A DNA stretch of 64,000 nt from an uncultured Paraburkholderia sp. (GTDB lineage Bacteria > Pseudomonadota > Gammaproteobacteria > Burkholderiales > Burkholderiaceae), in the NCBI GenBank assembly GCA_940747215.1, contig CALNWS010000017.1:1-64000 (forward strand), given 5' to 3'. Within the stretch, counting starts at the first letter, position 1; each line of letters opens with the position of its first letter. The position numbers were made by a program, and so were the translations under genes. The notes beneath the pieces are model-generated. The model saw nothing but the letters and a program-made list of their open reading frames with translations, made no database searches and was not told the DNA's origin. Shown in pieces: positions 32,966 through 43,811 of the stretch.

Positions 32966-34439
32966 TTACTGCCTGATGTTCGGTGCCGCGGTCGATCGCC
33001 CATCGGCTTGCTGCCGTTGGCCTTCGGTGCAGCGTCACGCGCGGCGATACCCGGCAGCGTCGGCAGCGAGTAGCGATGCGTGATGAAGCGCAGGATCGAC
33101 GTGGTGTCGTATTGCGTATGATTGACGTAGCCCTTCTTCGCGAACGGCGAAATGATCAGCGCCGGAATACGCGAACCCGGACCTCAGCGGTCGGCCTTCG
33201 GCGGCGCGACGTGATCCCAGAAGCCGCCGTTTTCGTCGTACGTCACGACCACGACCATGTTGTTCCACTGTGGGCTCTTCTGCAGATGCGCGATGACGTC
33301 CGCGATGTGCTGGTCACCCGAAGCGACGTCCGTATAACCGGCGTGCTCGTTCAGGTTGCCCTAGGCTTGTAGAACGACACTTGCGGCAGCGTGCCGGCGT
33401 CGATCGCCTTGATGAACTCGGAACCGGCGAGGCCGCCGTCGAGCAGGTGTTGCACGCGGTTCGTCGTGCCCGGTGCGAGGTCGGCGAAGTAGTTGAACGG
33501 CTGGTGATGCGGCTGGAAGTTCGGTGCCGTCAAGTTCGCGCCGTAAATCACGTTGCTCGCGCCCGTTTGCGCCGCGGAGACTGCCGAGCCCCACGCGCTG
33601 CCGCCATACCACGCCCACGACACGTTCGCGTTGTTCAACAGGTCGCCGATGTGCTGCTGCGTCTGCGCCGGCAGCGTCGTTGCCTGGCTCGGGTCGGCGA
33701 GGTTCACGTCACCGCTGGAAGCCGCCTTGTTGCCGCTCGGCTGATACGGCGGCTGCATCGTGTTGACCGCGTAGAAGTCAGGCGTCAGGTTGCCCGACTT
33801 GTCGAACTTCGGCGCGCCGGTCAGTGCCGAGGCCGGCGAGTCGCCTGCCGGCTTCAGGGAAACGCCGTCAGCTTGGAGCGTGTTGATCGAACCCGATGCC
33901 GGGCTCTTGTCCACATTCGAATAGAACGGCGTGCACGAGCAGATCAGCCACTGGTTCAGGAACGAGCCGCCGAACGCGCCCACGCGGCGAACTTGTCGTT
34001 CTTGCTGCCGTTGATCTGCATCTGGTTTTCGTAGAAGCGGTGCCACAGGTCGCGCGTCGTCGCCGTGATCGGCGTGTTGAAACCTTTCGGATCGTCGATC
34101 GCGAACGGCGCGTTCGGCAGATTTGCCGTCATGGCCGCCGTGATCACTGGCGTCACGCCGGTTTGCGTCAAACCGTTCCACACGGTCGGCAGCGTAGCCA
34201 TCACGCTGCCGTCGCGGTCGAGCTGGCGCGAGTTCTCCGCCGTTACGTTCTGCAGGGCCGTTCGCGCCCGGGAAGTTGCCGTACAGGTTGTCGAAGCTGC
34301 GGTTTTCCGCGTAAATTAAGACGACGTTCTTGACCGCGGTGATATCCGGTTCGTTGACCTTGTCACCGCCGCCGCACGCATACAGGGTTAGTGCTGCTGC
34401 GATCGCGATGGGCGTTGCGCAGATCAGTTTCTTGTTCAT
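32966..34439 (-). pseudogene. acid phosphatase / phospholipase C family (AcpA-like) secreted phosphoesterase, degraded
   Basis: The start MNKKLICATPIAIAAALTLY then ACGGGDK is a lipoprotein signal. VVLIYAENRSFDNLYGNFPG carries the metal-binding N-terminal motif. After that the frame is lost for about 90 codons and restored at GSFLNQWLICSC, implying two compensating indels. From NNANVSWAWYGG to FIKAIDAGTLPQVSFYKP it reads well. A further shift near 33361, a TGA at 33184-33186 in place of a tryptophan (DR-stop-GPGSRIPALII) and a shift before the final NIRQ complete the damage. Such enzymes hydrolyse phosphate esters in the periplasm or outside the cell. Confidence 0.85.
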
Positions 34440-34658
34440 TTATTTAGATGTGGTTTCACACTCTCGCGTTGGGGACGGGCCTGCCGGAATGCTTACAAAG
34501 CAGGCCGCGGGCGAAAGTATCGCAAGGGGATTTGACAGAAAGATGTAATTAATTACGAATTCATTTTGTTAGATTGTTTCTGTCGGCTGAATGTCATTTA
34601 AGAGACATGGGGATGAAATACGCTCGCGGTCTCTACAAACGCACACCTATTCATTCTT

Positions 34659-36117
34659 ATGCGGCACGGTCTGACGGGGATTAGGGAAACGGCGGTTCGT
34701 TCGAAGGTGTGGCAAGGTGTCGATGCGACGCCTCGCCGTGCAGTCCTGACGGGCCTCGCAACGCTTGCGGCCGCGCTTGCGGTGAAGCTCGCCGGCTGCG
34801 ATTTCGGTGTGTCGTCGACGGGCGTTCAGGCAGGCGCAAGCGCCGGTGCGGCGGCGTCTGCATCCATTGCTGCGTCCACTACCGTTGCGAGTGCCGTGGC
34901 GCCGGCCGCTGCTTCCGCCGTGCAAACCGCAGCCCCCGGCGGCGGGCAAACGCGTGCGCAGGTGTACGAATCGGTGCGTCAGATGACGGCGCTCGGCAAG
35001 CAGATCTTTTTCGATTCGTCGCTCTCTGGTTCCGGCAAGCTCGCGTGCGCGTCGTGCCACAGCCCGGATCACGCGTTCTCGCCGGCCAACGATTTGTCCG
35101 TGCAACTGGGCGGCAGCGACATGCATCGCACCGGTCTGCGGGCCGCGCCTACGCTCAAGTATCTGCAATCGGTGCCTGCCTTCACGGAGCACTATCACGA
35201 GTCCGATGACGATGGCGACGAAAGCGTCGACGCTGGCCCGACCGGCGGTCTGACATGGGACGGCCGCGTGGATCGCGGTTCGGATCAGGCACGTATAACC
35301 GCTGTTGTCGTCGTTCGAAATGGGTAGTTCGCCTGCAAAGGTGGCGGCCGCGGTGAAAGCCGCGCCTTACGCCGACGCGTTCCGCACCGCGTTCGGCGAG
35401 CATATTTTCGATAGCGACGAAGCCACGTTCAAGACCGTCCTGCAGTCGCTCGAAACGTACGAGCAGACGCCGGAAACGTTCTATCCGTATTTCCAGCAAG
35501 TACGACGCGTATCTCGTGGGCAAGGCGCAACTGACGAAGGCCGAGTTGCACGACCTCGAAGTTTTCATGTACGGGAAGAAGGGCAATTATTCGAGCTGTC
35601 ACATCGCCCAGCGCACGTTGAGCGGCGCGCCGCCGCAGTTTAGCGACTTCGGTCTGATCGCGATCGGCGTACCGCGCAACCGCGCGCTGCCTGCGAATCG
35701 CGATCCGCATTTCTACGACCTCGGCGCATGTGGACCGGAGCACACCAGTCTGAAGGGAAGCGACGAGTTTTGCGGCATTTTCCGCACGCCGACGTTGCGT
35801 AACGTCGCATTGAATTCGCTGGAAGACGTGCTGCATTTCTATCCGGAGCGCGACACGGATCCCGAAAAGTTTTATCCGGTGGTGAAGGGCCGCGTGCAGA
35901 AGTTCGACGACCTGCCGAAGCTTTACTGGGCCAACCTGAATACGGATCCGCCGTTCGATCGCAAACCGGGCGATGCGCGCCGGTGTTCAACGACGAGGAA
36001 ATCAAGGACGTGGTGGCGTTTCTGAAGACGCTCACGGACGGCTACAAGCCGGACGGTGCAGTGGCCGCCGGCGCGGCGAGTGCGCCGGGCGTCGTGAAGG
36101 CCGTTGCGTCGAACTGA
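34659..36117 (+). pseudogene. di-heme cytochrome c peroxidase family protein, degraded and with a lost heme cysteine
   Basis: The first frame (34659-35327) has a Tat-like or lipoprotein-like N terminus (LTGLATLAAALAVKLAGC) and the first heme motif KLACASCHSPDHAFSP. Frame is lost near 35285, and GSSPAKVAAAVKAAPYADAF continues in a second frame. After about 35500 the third frame gives GKAQLTKAELHDLEVFMYGK. There the second heme site reads NYSSCH where CxxCH is expected: the first cysteine is replaced by tyrosine. The last 45 codons are in yet another frame, ending at 36115-36117. The intact enzyme would reduce peroxide in the periplasm. Confidence 0.85.
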
Positions 36118-36141
36118 TGGGTGGTGGGCGCCCGCTCGAGA

Positions 36142-36381
36142 TTAGCGGGCGGTACCGGTGAGGATGTAGTAGCAGGCGAAAACGAGTAGAGCGAACGACG
36201 CCAGCACACAGGCCATGCCGACGCGCGTCAGCAGATTCGGCCAGCGCATGGGCGGCAGGTTGTCCATGCGTACGACGCGCCGTGAAAGGCCGGAATCGCG
36301 GCGGATGGTGACCGGCATCATGGCAAGGCACACGAGGGCGAGCGCGACGGCGACGATTTCGAGAGCGAGCGAAAGATTCAT
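36142..36381 (-). CDS. small two-helix membrane protein
   Basis: A 79-residue protein from ATG 36379-36381, MNLSLALEIVAVALALVCLA and then a charged loop RDSGLSRRVVRMDNLPPMRW and a second helix ending VFACYYILTGTAR. The two hydrophobic stretches (residues 5-24 and 52-74) suggest a hairpin in the inner membrane. I do not recognise the family. The frame is free of stops, and it sits convergent with the peroxidase pseudogene, so it could be a survivor. Function unknown. Confidence 0.55.
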   Translation of the reverse strand: MNLSLALEIVAVALALVCLAMMPVTIRRDSGLSRRVVRMDNLPPMRWPNLLTRVGMACVLASFALLVFACYYILTGTAR

Positions 36382-36686
36382 GGCGGGACGCTGAGGGTCT
36401 GAAACGCGCGAAAAGTACGGTGTGCGGAGGCGGCGGCGCGAAGAATAGTAAAAAAGATATTATGAAGCCACCTCGCGGACTGACATCGGATTCACCTTAA
36501 AATCACTTCGCTCGCCGCGTTGGAAGTTTGCGGCAAGTCGTGCAAACCAGCTTTCGTCCGATCTGTGCGAGTTCGCCATGCTATGCTTTTGGGGTCCAGA
36601 TCGCGACGCGTCACCAGCATAAGCAGCGTGAGCAGCACGCTCGTAGTCGTCCGTACTTGCGCGAATACCCTCGAGGAGAATCCTTC
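36382..36686. other. spacer upstream of the surface-antigen pseudogene
   Basis: About 300 bases with no convincing frame. It ends in a strong ribosome site (GAGGAGA at 36673-36679) for the following pseudogene. Nothing else recognised. Confidence 0.4.
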
Positions 36687-37075
36687 ATGTCGATGCGAAC
36701 CCGTGTGCTGTTTAATCTGGCTGCCGGCGCCGTGTTGCTCGGCGGCGCGATCGGCGCGCAAGCGGCGAACCTCGGTTTTCTGAAGGACACGTCGATCAGC
36801 TACATGAAACAGCGCGACGTCGACTCGATCAAGAAAGCGGTGTACGCCGCACTGAACGACAAGCAGGACGGCGAATAGGCCACTTGGGTCAACGAGGGTC
36901 TCGGCAACAGCGTCAAGATCGACGCGAACATCACGGTTTCGAACGCCACTAAAGACGGCGAGCGCACCTGTTGCGACGCGGCCGTCGTGCTGAATGCCAA
37001 AGGGCAGTCCAGGAATCTGCGGCCGCAGTTCTGCCGGCAAGGCAGCGGCAATTGGGTGCTGCAGAAAAGCATTGA
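36687..37075 (+). pseudogene. outer-membrane surface-antigen-like protein, interrupted by TAG
   Basis: From ATG 36687 after GAGGAGA the frame begins with a signal peptide (MSMRTRVLFNLAAGAVLLGG). DTSISYMKQRDVDSIKKAVY follows and stops at TAG 36876-36878. Downstream in the same frame WVNEGLGNSVKIDANITVSN and GNWVLQK resemble the COG4520 surface-antigen family. The expected last residue and stop are displaced by one lost A in the AAAA run near 37064, putting the ancestral stop at 37073-37075. A normal member is about 130 residues and exported. Confidence 0.7.
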
Positions 37076-37132
37076 ACGCGCAGATGTCTGCGGCAGGGCG
37101 GCGCGCCCGCACGAGCGGCGAGGTGCCGCGCC

Positions 37133-37582
37133 ATGAGCGCGCGCATCGTTTCGTGCGGTGTGGTGCTGCTCGATCCCGACGGCCGCGTGCTGCTCGCGCA
37201 TGCCACCGAAACCTCGCACTGGGACATTCCAAAGGGGCAGGGCGAAGAGGGCGAGGCGCCGCACGTTACCGCGTTGCGCGAAATGGTCGAAGAGACAAGT
37301 TATGCGATTGAAGCCGAGCGTCTGAAAGATCTCGGACTCTTTGTTTATCGGCGCGACAAGGACCTGCATCTGTTCGCCGCGCCTGCTTCCGTCAGCGAAC
37401 TCGATCTCAGCACGTGCACCTGCACGTCGCTCTTTCCGCGCCGCTTCGACGGCAAGATGATTCCCGAAATGGGCGCGTATCGCTGGGCCGCACCGCACGA
37501 AGTCGAGCGGTACGCGAGCCGCAGTCTCACGCGTCCTTTTCAGACCACGCTCTCTCTCGCGGAATTGCATCAGACGTTGTGA
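37133..37582 (+). CDS. NUDIX hydrolase
   Basis: A 149-residue NUDIX protein. The Nudix box fits Gx5Ex7REUxEExGU closely, with GEEGEAPHVTALREMVEETS near residues 37-56, including the metal-binding REMVEE glutamates. It starts MSARIVSCGVVLLDPDGRVL and ends with an ordinary helix. Members hydrolyse nucleoside diphosphates linked to another moiety; the substrate cannot be told from sequence alone. It is intact, unlike the second NUDIX gene at 50.1 kb. It lies just upstream of, and convergent with, glnS. Confidence 0.85.
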   Translation: MSARIVSCGVVLLDPDGRVLLAHATETSHWDIPKGQGEEGEAPHVTALREMVEETSYAIEAERLKDLGLFVYRRDKDLHLFAAPASVSELDLSTCTCTSLFPRRFDGKMIPEMGAYRWAAPHEVERYASRSLTRPFQTTLSLAELHQTL

Positions 37583-37680
37583 GGCGAGCGCTCACGCGCA
37601 CTTGCCAGGCAGCACGCCGTTCTAACTTTCCGTGGCGTAAAGCTTGATGCCTGATGCGCGGTGTGAGTCAGAACCCGCTA

Positions 37681-39390
37681 TCAGGCCGGCTTACCCCAGC
37701 TGTCGCGCAGGCTGACGATGCGGTTGAACACCGGCTTGCCCGGCTGCGAATCCACGCGGTCGGCGACGAAGTAACCGTGACGCTCGAACTGATAGCGCTG
37801 CTCCGGCTGTGCATCGCGCGCGCCCGGTTCCAGATATGCGTTCACCACGCGCTTCGAGTCGGGGTTCAGCGCTTCGAGGAAGTCGCGGCTGCCTGCGTCC
37901 GGTTGCGGTTCCTTGAACAGCCGGTCGTAGATGCGCACTTTGGCCGGAACGGCGGCAGCCGCACTGACCCAGTGAATATTGCCCTTGACCTTGTAGTTGT
38001 TCGCGCCTTCGGTGCCCGATTTGCTGTCCGGGAAATAGTTGCAGTGGACGGCGACGACGTTGCCGTTCTCGTCCTTCTCCGCGCCCGTGCATTCGATCAC
38101 GTAGCCGTAGCGCAGACGCACCTTGTTGCCTGGGAACAGGCGGAAATAACCCTTCGGCGGCGTTTCGTTGTAGTCGTCGCGCTCAATCCACAGTTCGTGC
38201 GAAATCGGAAACTCGCGCACGCCCATTTCCGGGTGATGCGGGTGAACCGGCGAGCTGCATGGCTCGGTGACGCCTTCCGGGAAGTTGTCGATGATCAGCT
38301 TGACCGGGTCCAGCACGGCGGCGATACGCGGCGCCTTTTCGTCCAGATCGTCACGCAGCGCGCCTTCAAACACGCTCATGTCAATCCACGAGTCGACCTT
38401 GGTGACACCGATGCGCTCGCAGAACAGCTGGATTGATTCCGGCGTGAAGCCGCGGCGGCGCACGCCGACGATGGTCGGCATACGCGGATCGTCCCAACCG
38501 TTCACGTGACCTTCGTTCACCAGTTGCAGCAGCTTGCGCTTGCTGGTGATCGCGTACGTGAGGTTCAGGCGCGAGAATTCGATCTGTTGCGGCAGCGGAC
38601 GCGTGAAAATGCCCGCTTCGGCCAGTTCGTTCAGGACCCAGTCGTAAAGTGGACGGTGATCTTCGAACTCCAGCGTGCACAACGAATGCGTGATGTTTTC
38701 CAGCGCGTCCGAAATGCAGTGCGTGTAGTCGTACATCGGGTAGACGCACCACGCGTCGCCGGTACGGTAGTGATGCGCGAAGCGGATGCGGTAGATCACC
38801 GGGTCGCGCATGTTGAAGTTCGGCGACGACATGTCGATCTTCACGCGCAGCACGTGCTCACCTTCCTTGAATTCGCCCGCCTTCATGCGGCGGAACAGAT
38901 CCAGGTTTTCCTCGATGGAGCGCTCGCGGTACGGCGAGTTCGTGCCCACTTCGGTGGCCGAGCCGCGGTTCGCGCGCATTTCTTCCGCCGACTGGCTGTC
39001 CACGTACGCTTTGCCGCGTTGAATCAGAAGTTCGGCGAATTCGTACAGCTTGTCGTAATAGTCGCTCGCGTAGTAGTGCTCTTCTTTGCCGTCTTTTTCC
39101 CACTCAAAGCCGAGCCAGCGCACGACGTCGACGATCGAGTCGACGTACTCGACGCTTTCCTTCTCCGGGTTGGTGTCGTCGAAACGCAAGTGGCATACGC
39201 CGCCGTAACTTTTTGCGACGCCGAAGTTCAGGCAGATGCTCTTGGCATGACCGATATGCAGATAGCCGTTCGGTTCCGGCGGGAAGCGCGTTTCGACGCG
39301 CTGGCCCCATTTGCCGGAGCGGTTGTCTTCGTCAATGATGTTGTGGATGAAATTGGATGCCGCTGGCGCGTCGTTGCGTTCGGTATTCAT
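37681..39390 (-). CDS. glnS: glutaminyl-tRNA synthetase
   Basis: GlnRS (569 residues) charges tRNA-Gln. The class I HIGH motif is in [12 protein letters not shown] near residues 40-51, and the KMSKS-equivalent is ITSKRKL near residue 281. The catalytic domain continues with [17 protein letters not shown], and the anticodon-binding beta-barrels follow, with a typical ending [13 protein letters not shown]. Start and length are normal. This is an essential gene that has stayed intact while genes around it have decayed. Confidence 0.96.
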   Translation of the reverse strand: MNTERNDAPAASNFIHNIIDEDNRSGKWGQRVETRFPPEPNGYLHIGHAKSICLNFGVAKSYGGVCHLRFDDTNPEKESVEYVDSIVDVVRWLGFEWEKDGKEEHYYASDYYDKLYEFAELLIQRGKAYVDSQSAEEMRANRGSATEVGTNSPYRERSIEENLDLFRRMKAGEFKEGEHVLRVKIDMSSPNFNMRDPVIYRIRFAHHYRTGDAWCVYPMYDYTHCISDALENITHSLCTLEFEDHRPLYDWVLNELAEAGIFTRPLPQQIEFSRLNLTYAITSKRKLLQLVNEGHVNGWDDPRMPTIVGVRRRGFTPESIQLFCERIGVTKVDSWIDMSVFEGALRDDLDEKAPRIAAVLDPVKLIIDNFPEGVTEPCSSPVHPHHPEMGVREFPISHELWIERDDYNETPPKGYFRLFPGNKVRLRYGYVIECTGAEKDENGNVVAVHCNYFPDSKSGTEGANNYKVKGNIHWVSAAAAVPAKVRIYDRLFKEPQPDAGSRDFLEALNPDSKRVVNAYLEPGARDAQPEQRYQFERHGYFVADRVDSQPGKPVFNRIVSLRDSWGKPA

Positions 39391-40032
39391 GCGAAAAGGT
39401 GAAGAAGGTCTGACAGGGGGGGCGCAATGCGTCCTCTAATTCGGCAATTCTACCTGACGAGCCTCTTTGCGGCAGGCGAGTGCAGCGTCCAGCCAACGTT
39501 AGCGCGGTTTTGCGGCCGGTTTGGACACGCTTTGGAGCCGCTTTCCAAGCCGTGGCGATGCTATTTTGGCGCAGCGCTCGCGCCTGCGTGCGCGCTACGA
39601 AAATGCAGGCTTTTCGAGTGGTTTCTGAAAGCCCGTGAAATATTCTTGCGCGTCTTTTGCCGAAACAAACCGCCGTTGGTTTGTCGAAGCCTGTGTCTGG
39701 TCGCGTGCTTCGTTTCTGCATACTGGCGATGCGGCGGGCGACTCTGTACGCCTGTTCGGCAGCTCAGCAGCTTATCCGCTTGAGGTTGCGCCGCGCTTTG
39801 CGTGTGGCGTGTCGCTCAAGCGTGATCTGCCTGCGCTAAATGCGCCGCTCGAGCGTCTGCAGCTTCGGGCGGCGCATTGCCCCGATGCGCGGCGCGCGCA
39901 GCCTCAATGCCGCACCTGAATGCAATCCGTATGTTCGTCGCCTTTGTCGGCGCACCGTATTGCTCTTCGCCTTCCTGCACGAATCTTTGCTGTTCGTGCA
40001 CCATGGTGCCCTTGGTTCCCGGAGTTTCTCGG
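39391..40032. other. 642-base spacer between glnS and the ggt pseudogene
   Basis: Several short overlapping frames are open but none resembles a known protein. Codon patterns shift and no ribosome site is well placed until just before the ggt start. It may include the glnS promoter and remnants of a lost gene. No RNA gene or terminator is evident. Confidence 0.35.
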
Positions 40033-41623
40033 ATGTCTAACCCGACGCACGGCGCGGCTCACGCGCCTTTCGCCTTTTCTGCCATTGCCCGGATCGCTAC
40101 GACTTCGGCGCTGCTGGTTTCGCTGATCGGCATGCCCATCGGCATTTTCATCGCGCCGTCCGCCGCGCTCGCGAAGACCGCGCCGCCGAAGCCCGTGCTG
40201 GACGCATTCGACTATCGCGAGCGCGCGCCGCAGCAGGCGACCCGAGACATGTATCTCGACGACAAAGGCAATCTGATTCCCGGCATGAGCACGGTCGGCC
40301 ATAGCGCCGTCGGCGTGCTGGGCACGGTGGACGGCATGTAGGAAGCGCAGAAGCGCTTCGGCAAGCTGAAGTGGAAGCAGGTGCTTGCCCCGAGATCCGC
40401 TATGCGACCGACGGCTTCCAGGTGTCCGCTTCGCTGCAGGAACGCCACGATGCCGCCGCGAAAAGCTTTGCCGGCAAGACCAATTTCGACGCGTATTTCT
40501 CGTCTCTCAAGGCTGGCACGACATTGCGCCAGCCCGAACTCGCGCAGACGCTCTAGCGCATCTCCAGCGACGGCGGCTGCGAGTTCTACGAAGGCCAGAC
40601 GGCGGACCAGATCGCGCAGCAGATGTACGGCCACGGCCTCGTCACGAAGCAGGATCTGATGCAGTACAAGGCCGTGTGGCGCTAGCCGCTCACGGCCGAC
40701 TGGAACGGCTACTAGGTGGTCACCGCGCCGCCGCCGAGTTCGGGCGGCGTCGGCCTGATCCAGATACTGAATGAAGATGAAGGCCGACCTCAGGCAGGCA
40801 TTCGACGGGCTCGACGTGAATTCCGCGCCCTACATCTATCTGATCGCGCAGATCGAAGACCGCGTGTTCGCCGACCGCCAGAAGTATCTGGACGATCCGG
40901 ACGCGTACAAGGTGCCGACCGCGAAGCTGCTCGACGACGCCTCTATCTCGCCCAACGCGCCGGCGAAGTCAAACCCGACGAAGTGCCGGGCGCGACGTCG
41001 GTGAAAGGCGGCCTCGGCGACGTGTCGCCCGAGAAGGGGCAGACCACGCATTTCTCCGTGGTCGACAAGTGGGGCAACGCGGTGTCGAACACTTACACGC
41101 TGAACGGCGACTTCGGCTCGGGCGTGGTGGTGGATGGCGCCGGTTTCCTGCTGAACGACGCGATGGACGACTTCGTCACGAAGCCCACGGCGGCCGCCGG
41201 CCAGAGCGGCGCGGGCGGCGAGGAACTGAACACGGTGGCGCCCGGACGCCGTCCGCTTTCCTCGACGACGCCGACGCTTTTGCTGAAGGACAACAAGGTG
41301 GCGCTCGCCATCGGCACGCTAGGCAGTTCGCGCATCCTGACCACGATTTTCTAGGTGATGACGGACCTGTACGACTCCAACATGACACCGACCGACGCAC
41401 TCACGGCAATGCGCTTCCATCACCAGTTGCTGCCGCAAAAGACAATTTACTTCGAGCCGCATCATCCGATCACCGGTGAGCTGGCCGACCAGTTCAAGGA
41501 AAAGGCTACACGCTCGAAGGCCAGTCGTTCAACGGCGACGTGCAGATGATTCACGTCGACGGCACGACGCCCGAACCCGCGACCGACCCACGCGGCGCAG
41601 GCGTGGCACGTGTGATCAAATAA
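40033..41623 (+). pseudogene. ggt: gamma-glutamyltransferase with five in-frame amber codons
   Basis: The start has a long N-terminal signal region (MSNPTHGAAHAPFAFSAIAR). The catalytic threonine segment is readable as TTHFSVVDKWGNAVSNTYTL, the point where the precursor self-cleaves. Much of the gene is conserved but broken by TAG at 40339, 40554, 40683, 40713 and 41352, plus at least four frameshifts. Several TAGs stand where glutamine (CAG) or tryptophan (TGG) is expected. The intact enzyme is periplasmic and transfers or hydrolyses the gamma-glutamyl group of glutathione. The natural stop is TAA at 41621-41623. Confidence 0.88.
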
Positions 41624-41657
41624 CGGCGACGCAACCTGACCTAACGACAGAACCTCG

Positions 41658-42205
41658 ATGAGCGAACCGACACCCACCGTACTCGTGCTGCCAGGCCACA
41701 TGAATTCCGGCGAAGGCCACTGGCAGACGCGCTAGGAAGCGCAGAATCCGTCCTTCTCGCGCGTTTAGATGCCGAGCTGGGACCATCATCCTTCGCGCGG
41801 CCTGGTGCCGCCACTGGACGCAGCCGACGCGCCGGTTCTACTCGCCGCGCACAGCCTCGGCTGCCTGACGACCGCCCCTTCTGGGCATCGGAATATGCGA
41901 GCGCGAGCCAGTTGCAGAAGGTGGCCGGCGCGCTGCCCGATTCCACCGGGCCCGGTTTCCCGACGACCGCGACCGGCTTCACGCCGGTGCCGCTCAAGCG
42001 CTTTGCGTTTCCGAGCGTCGTGGTGGCGAGCAGCGACGATCCCTACTGTAGTCTGCCGTTTGCACAAAACTGCGTGAATGCGTGGGGCAGCCGCTGGATC
42101 GAAGTGGGCGCGCTTGGCCACATCAACGCCGACAGCGGCCTTGGCGATTGGGAAGAGGGGGGCGGCTGGCTGATGTCGCTCGCCGAGCCCGCGCGATCAA
42201 GCTGA
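41658..42205 (+). pseudogene. RBBP9/YdeN-type alpha/beta hydrolase, two amber codons and frameshifts
   Basis: The frame from 41658 starts MSEPTPTVLVLPGHMNSGEG, with the glycine-rich loop of the family. TAG codons at 41733 (where HWQTR-W is expected) and 41766 (RV-Q-MPSW) interrupt it. The nucleophile elbow AAHSLGCLTT is intact but frame shifts follow. The last part, TPVPLKRFAFPSVVVASSDD and ALGHINADSGLGDWEEG, carries the catalytic aspartate and histidine. The intact protein would be about 185 residues with unknown substrate. It starts 35 bases after ggt. Confidence 0.82.
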
Positions 42206-42294
42206 CCTGCGTCACCCGCGCCTGCTGACTTCCCACCCGCCGCGGGCAGTGTATCGAGCAGGCTCACGCGCCTCCGCGACGAATCCAGAAAACG

Positions 42295-43516
42295 TCAGAT
42301 TACCGACTGCGTACGCAATGCAGCGATGCGTGTGTCGTCGTAACCCAGCACGTCGCGCAGAACGGCCTCGGTGTGCTGGCCGAGCGTAGACGGATGCATG
42401 AGCGCCTGCGGCGGCGTGGCGCTCATGTTGATGGGGTTGCGCACCAGCTTGACCGTGCCGCCCGACGGATGCGGCAGATCGACCTGCAGACCGCGCGCCA
42501 CCACCTGCTCGTTCTCGAACACCTCGCCGAGATCGTTGATCGGCCCGCACGGCACACCCGACGCTTCGAGTTTGGTGATCCACTCCTGCTTGCCTTGCAG
42601 GCGAACCATGTCGGCAAGAATTGGCACCAGCGTATCGCGATGACGCACGCGCGACGGGTTCTTCGCGAAACGCTCGTCGTCGGCCAGTTCCGGGCGGCCG
42701 CCTGCTTCGACGAACTTGCGGAACTGCCCGTCATTACCCACCGCGACGATGATCCACCCGTCGCTTGTCTGAAAGGTCTGGTAGGGCACGATGTTCGGAT
42801 GCGCGTTGCCCCAGCGCACGGGCGGCTGGCCGCTCGCGAGGTAATTCGAGTTCATGTTCGCGAGCATCGCGACCTGCACGTCGAGCAGCGCCATGTCGAT
42901 GTACTGGCCTTCGCCCGTGCGGTCGCGGTGCGTTAGCGCCGTGAGCACGGCGACGATGGAGTACATGCCCGTCATCAGATCCGCGATCGCCACGCCCGCT
43001 TTCTGCGGGCCGCCGCCCGGCTGGCCGTCGCGCTCGCCGGTAATGCTCATGAACCCACCGATGCCCTACACGATGAAGTCGTAGCCGGCGTGCTGCGCGT
43101 ACGGCCCGGTCTGGCCAAAGCCCGTCACGGAGCAGTAAATCAGGTCAGGCTTCACCTGCTTGAGGGACTCGTAATCGAGCCCATATTTTCTTCAGTTGGC
43201 CGACCTTGTAGTTCTCTAGTACCACGTCGCTCTGCGCGGCCAGTTTGCGGACGATCGCCTGACCTTCGGGCGAAGCGATATCAAGCGTGACGGAGCACTT
43301 GTTGCGGTTCGCGGCGAGGTAATAAGCGGCTTCGCGCGTATCGCTGCCCTCGGGCGTTTTCAGATACGGAGGGCCCCAGTGGCGCGTGTCGTCGCCCACT
43401 TCGGGGCGCTCGACCTTGATCACGTCTGCGCCGAAATCGGCAAGCGTCTGTGCGCACCACGGTCCGGCGAGAACGCGCGTGAGATCCAGCACACGGATAT
43501 GACTGAGAGCGCCCAT
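42295..43516 (-). pseudogene. CaiB/BaiF-type (class III) CoA transferase, one frameshift and one amber codon
   Basis: The N-terminal part from 43516 (MGALSHIRVLDLTRVLAGPW and LADFGADVIKVERPEVGDD) is typical of the family, including the DVVLENYKVGQL segment. A shift near 43185 moves the frame. [20 protein letters not shown] can be read beyond it, and TAG at 43066-43068 replaces a residue in FIV-x-GIGGFM. The remaining 252 codons to 42295 are intact (GMYSIVAVLTALTHRDRTGE). A full-length member is about 400 residues and transfers CoA between carboxylic acids. It is divergent from alaS. Confidence 0.87.
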
Positions 43517-43719
43517 ATTTGCAGTTGTCTCCTGTGTAGCGATAGCTGGCGCAAGGCGCCGCGAATGTGGGCCATCTTAAGCGATTACCTCGTCGCGGCG
43601 CACCCGGCCAACCGTCATAAGACATTCTGCATGGCCCACCCGGCGACGCGCGTCCGAACAAAACCTAGCCGGATGGCCAACGCCGCGGCGCGCGCCGCCG
43701 TGCACGGACGCCGATCCCG

Positions 43720-43725
43720 TATAAT
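43720..43725 (+). promoter_or_regulatory. -10 element of the alaS promoter
   Basis: A perfect TATAAT lies 86 bases before the alaS ATG, in CCCGTATAATCAATCG. A clear -35 was not found in the GC-rich stretch upstream. Confidence 0.45.
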
Positions 43726-43811
43726 CAATCGTTTAAGAAACAATCAGTTGGCGCATCCCACGATGCCGCCGGAAACAGCCAATGAACTGGCAAACACTTC
43801 CCCCGCACGCT

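Noticed and set aside
40339-41354. Amber codons in ggt as programmed readthrough or pyrrolysine/suppressor decoding
   Set aside because: The same gene has several frameshifts, no CUA-anticodon tRNA is in the window, and intact genes use TAG as a normal stop. GC-to-AT mutation of CAG and TGG explains the pattern.
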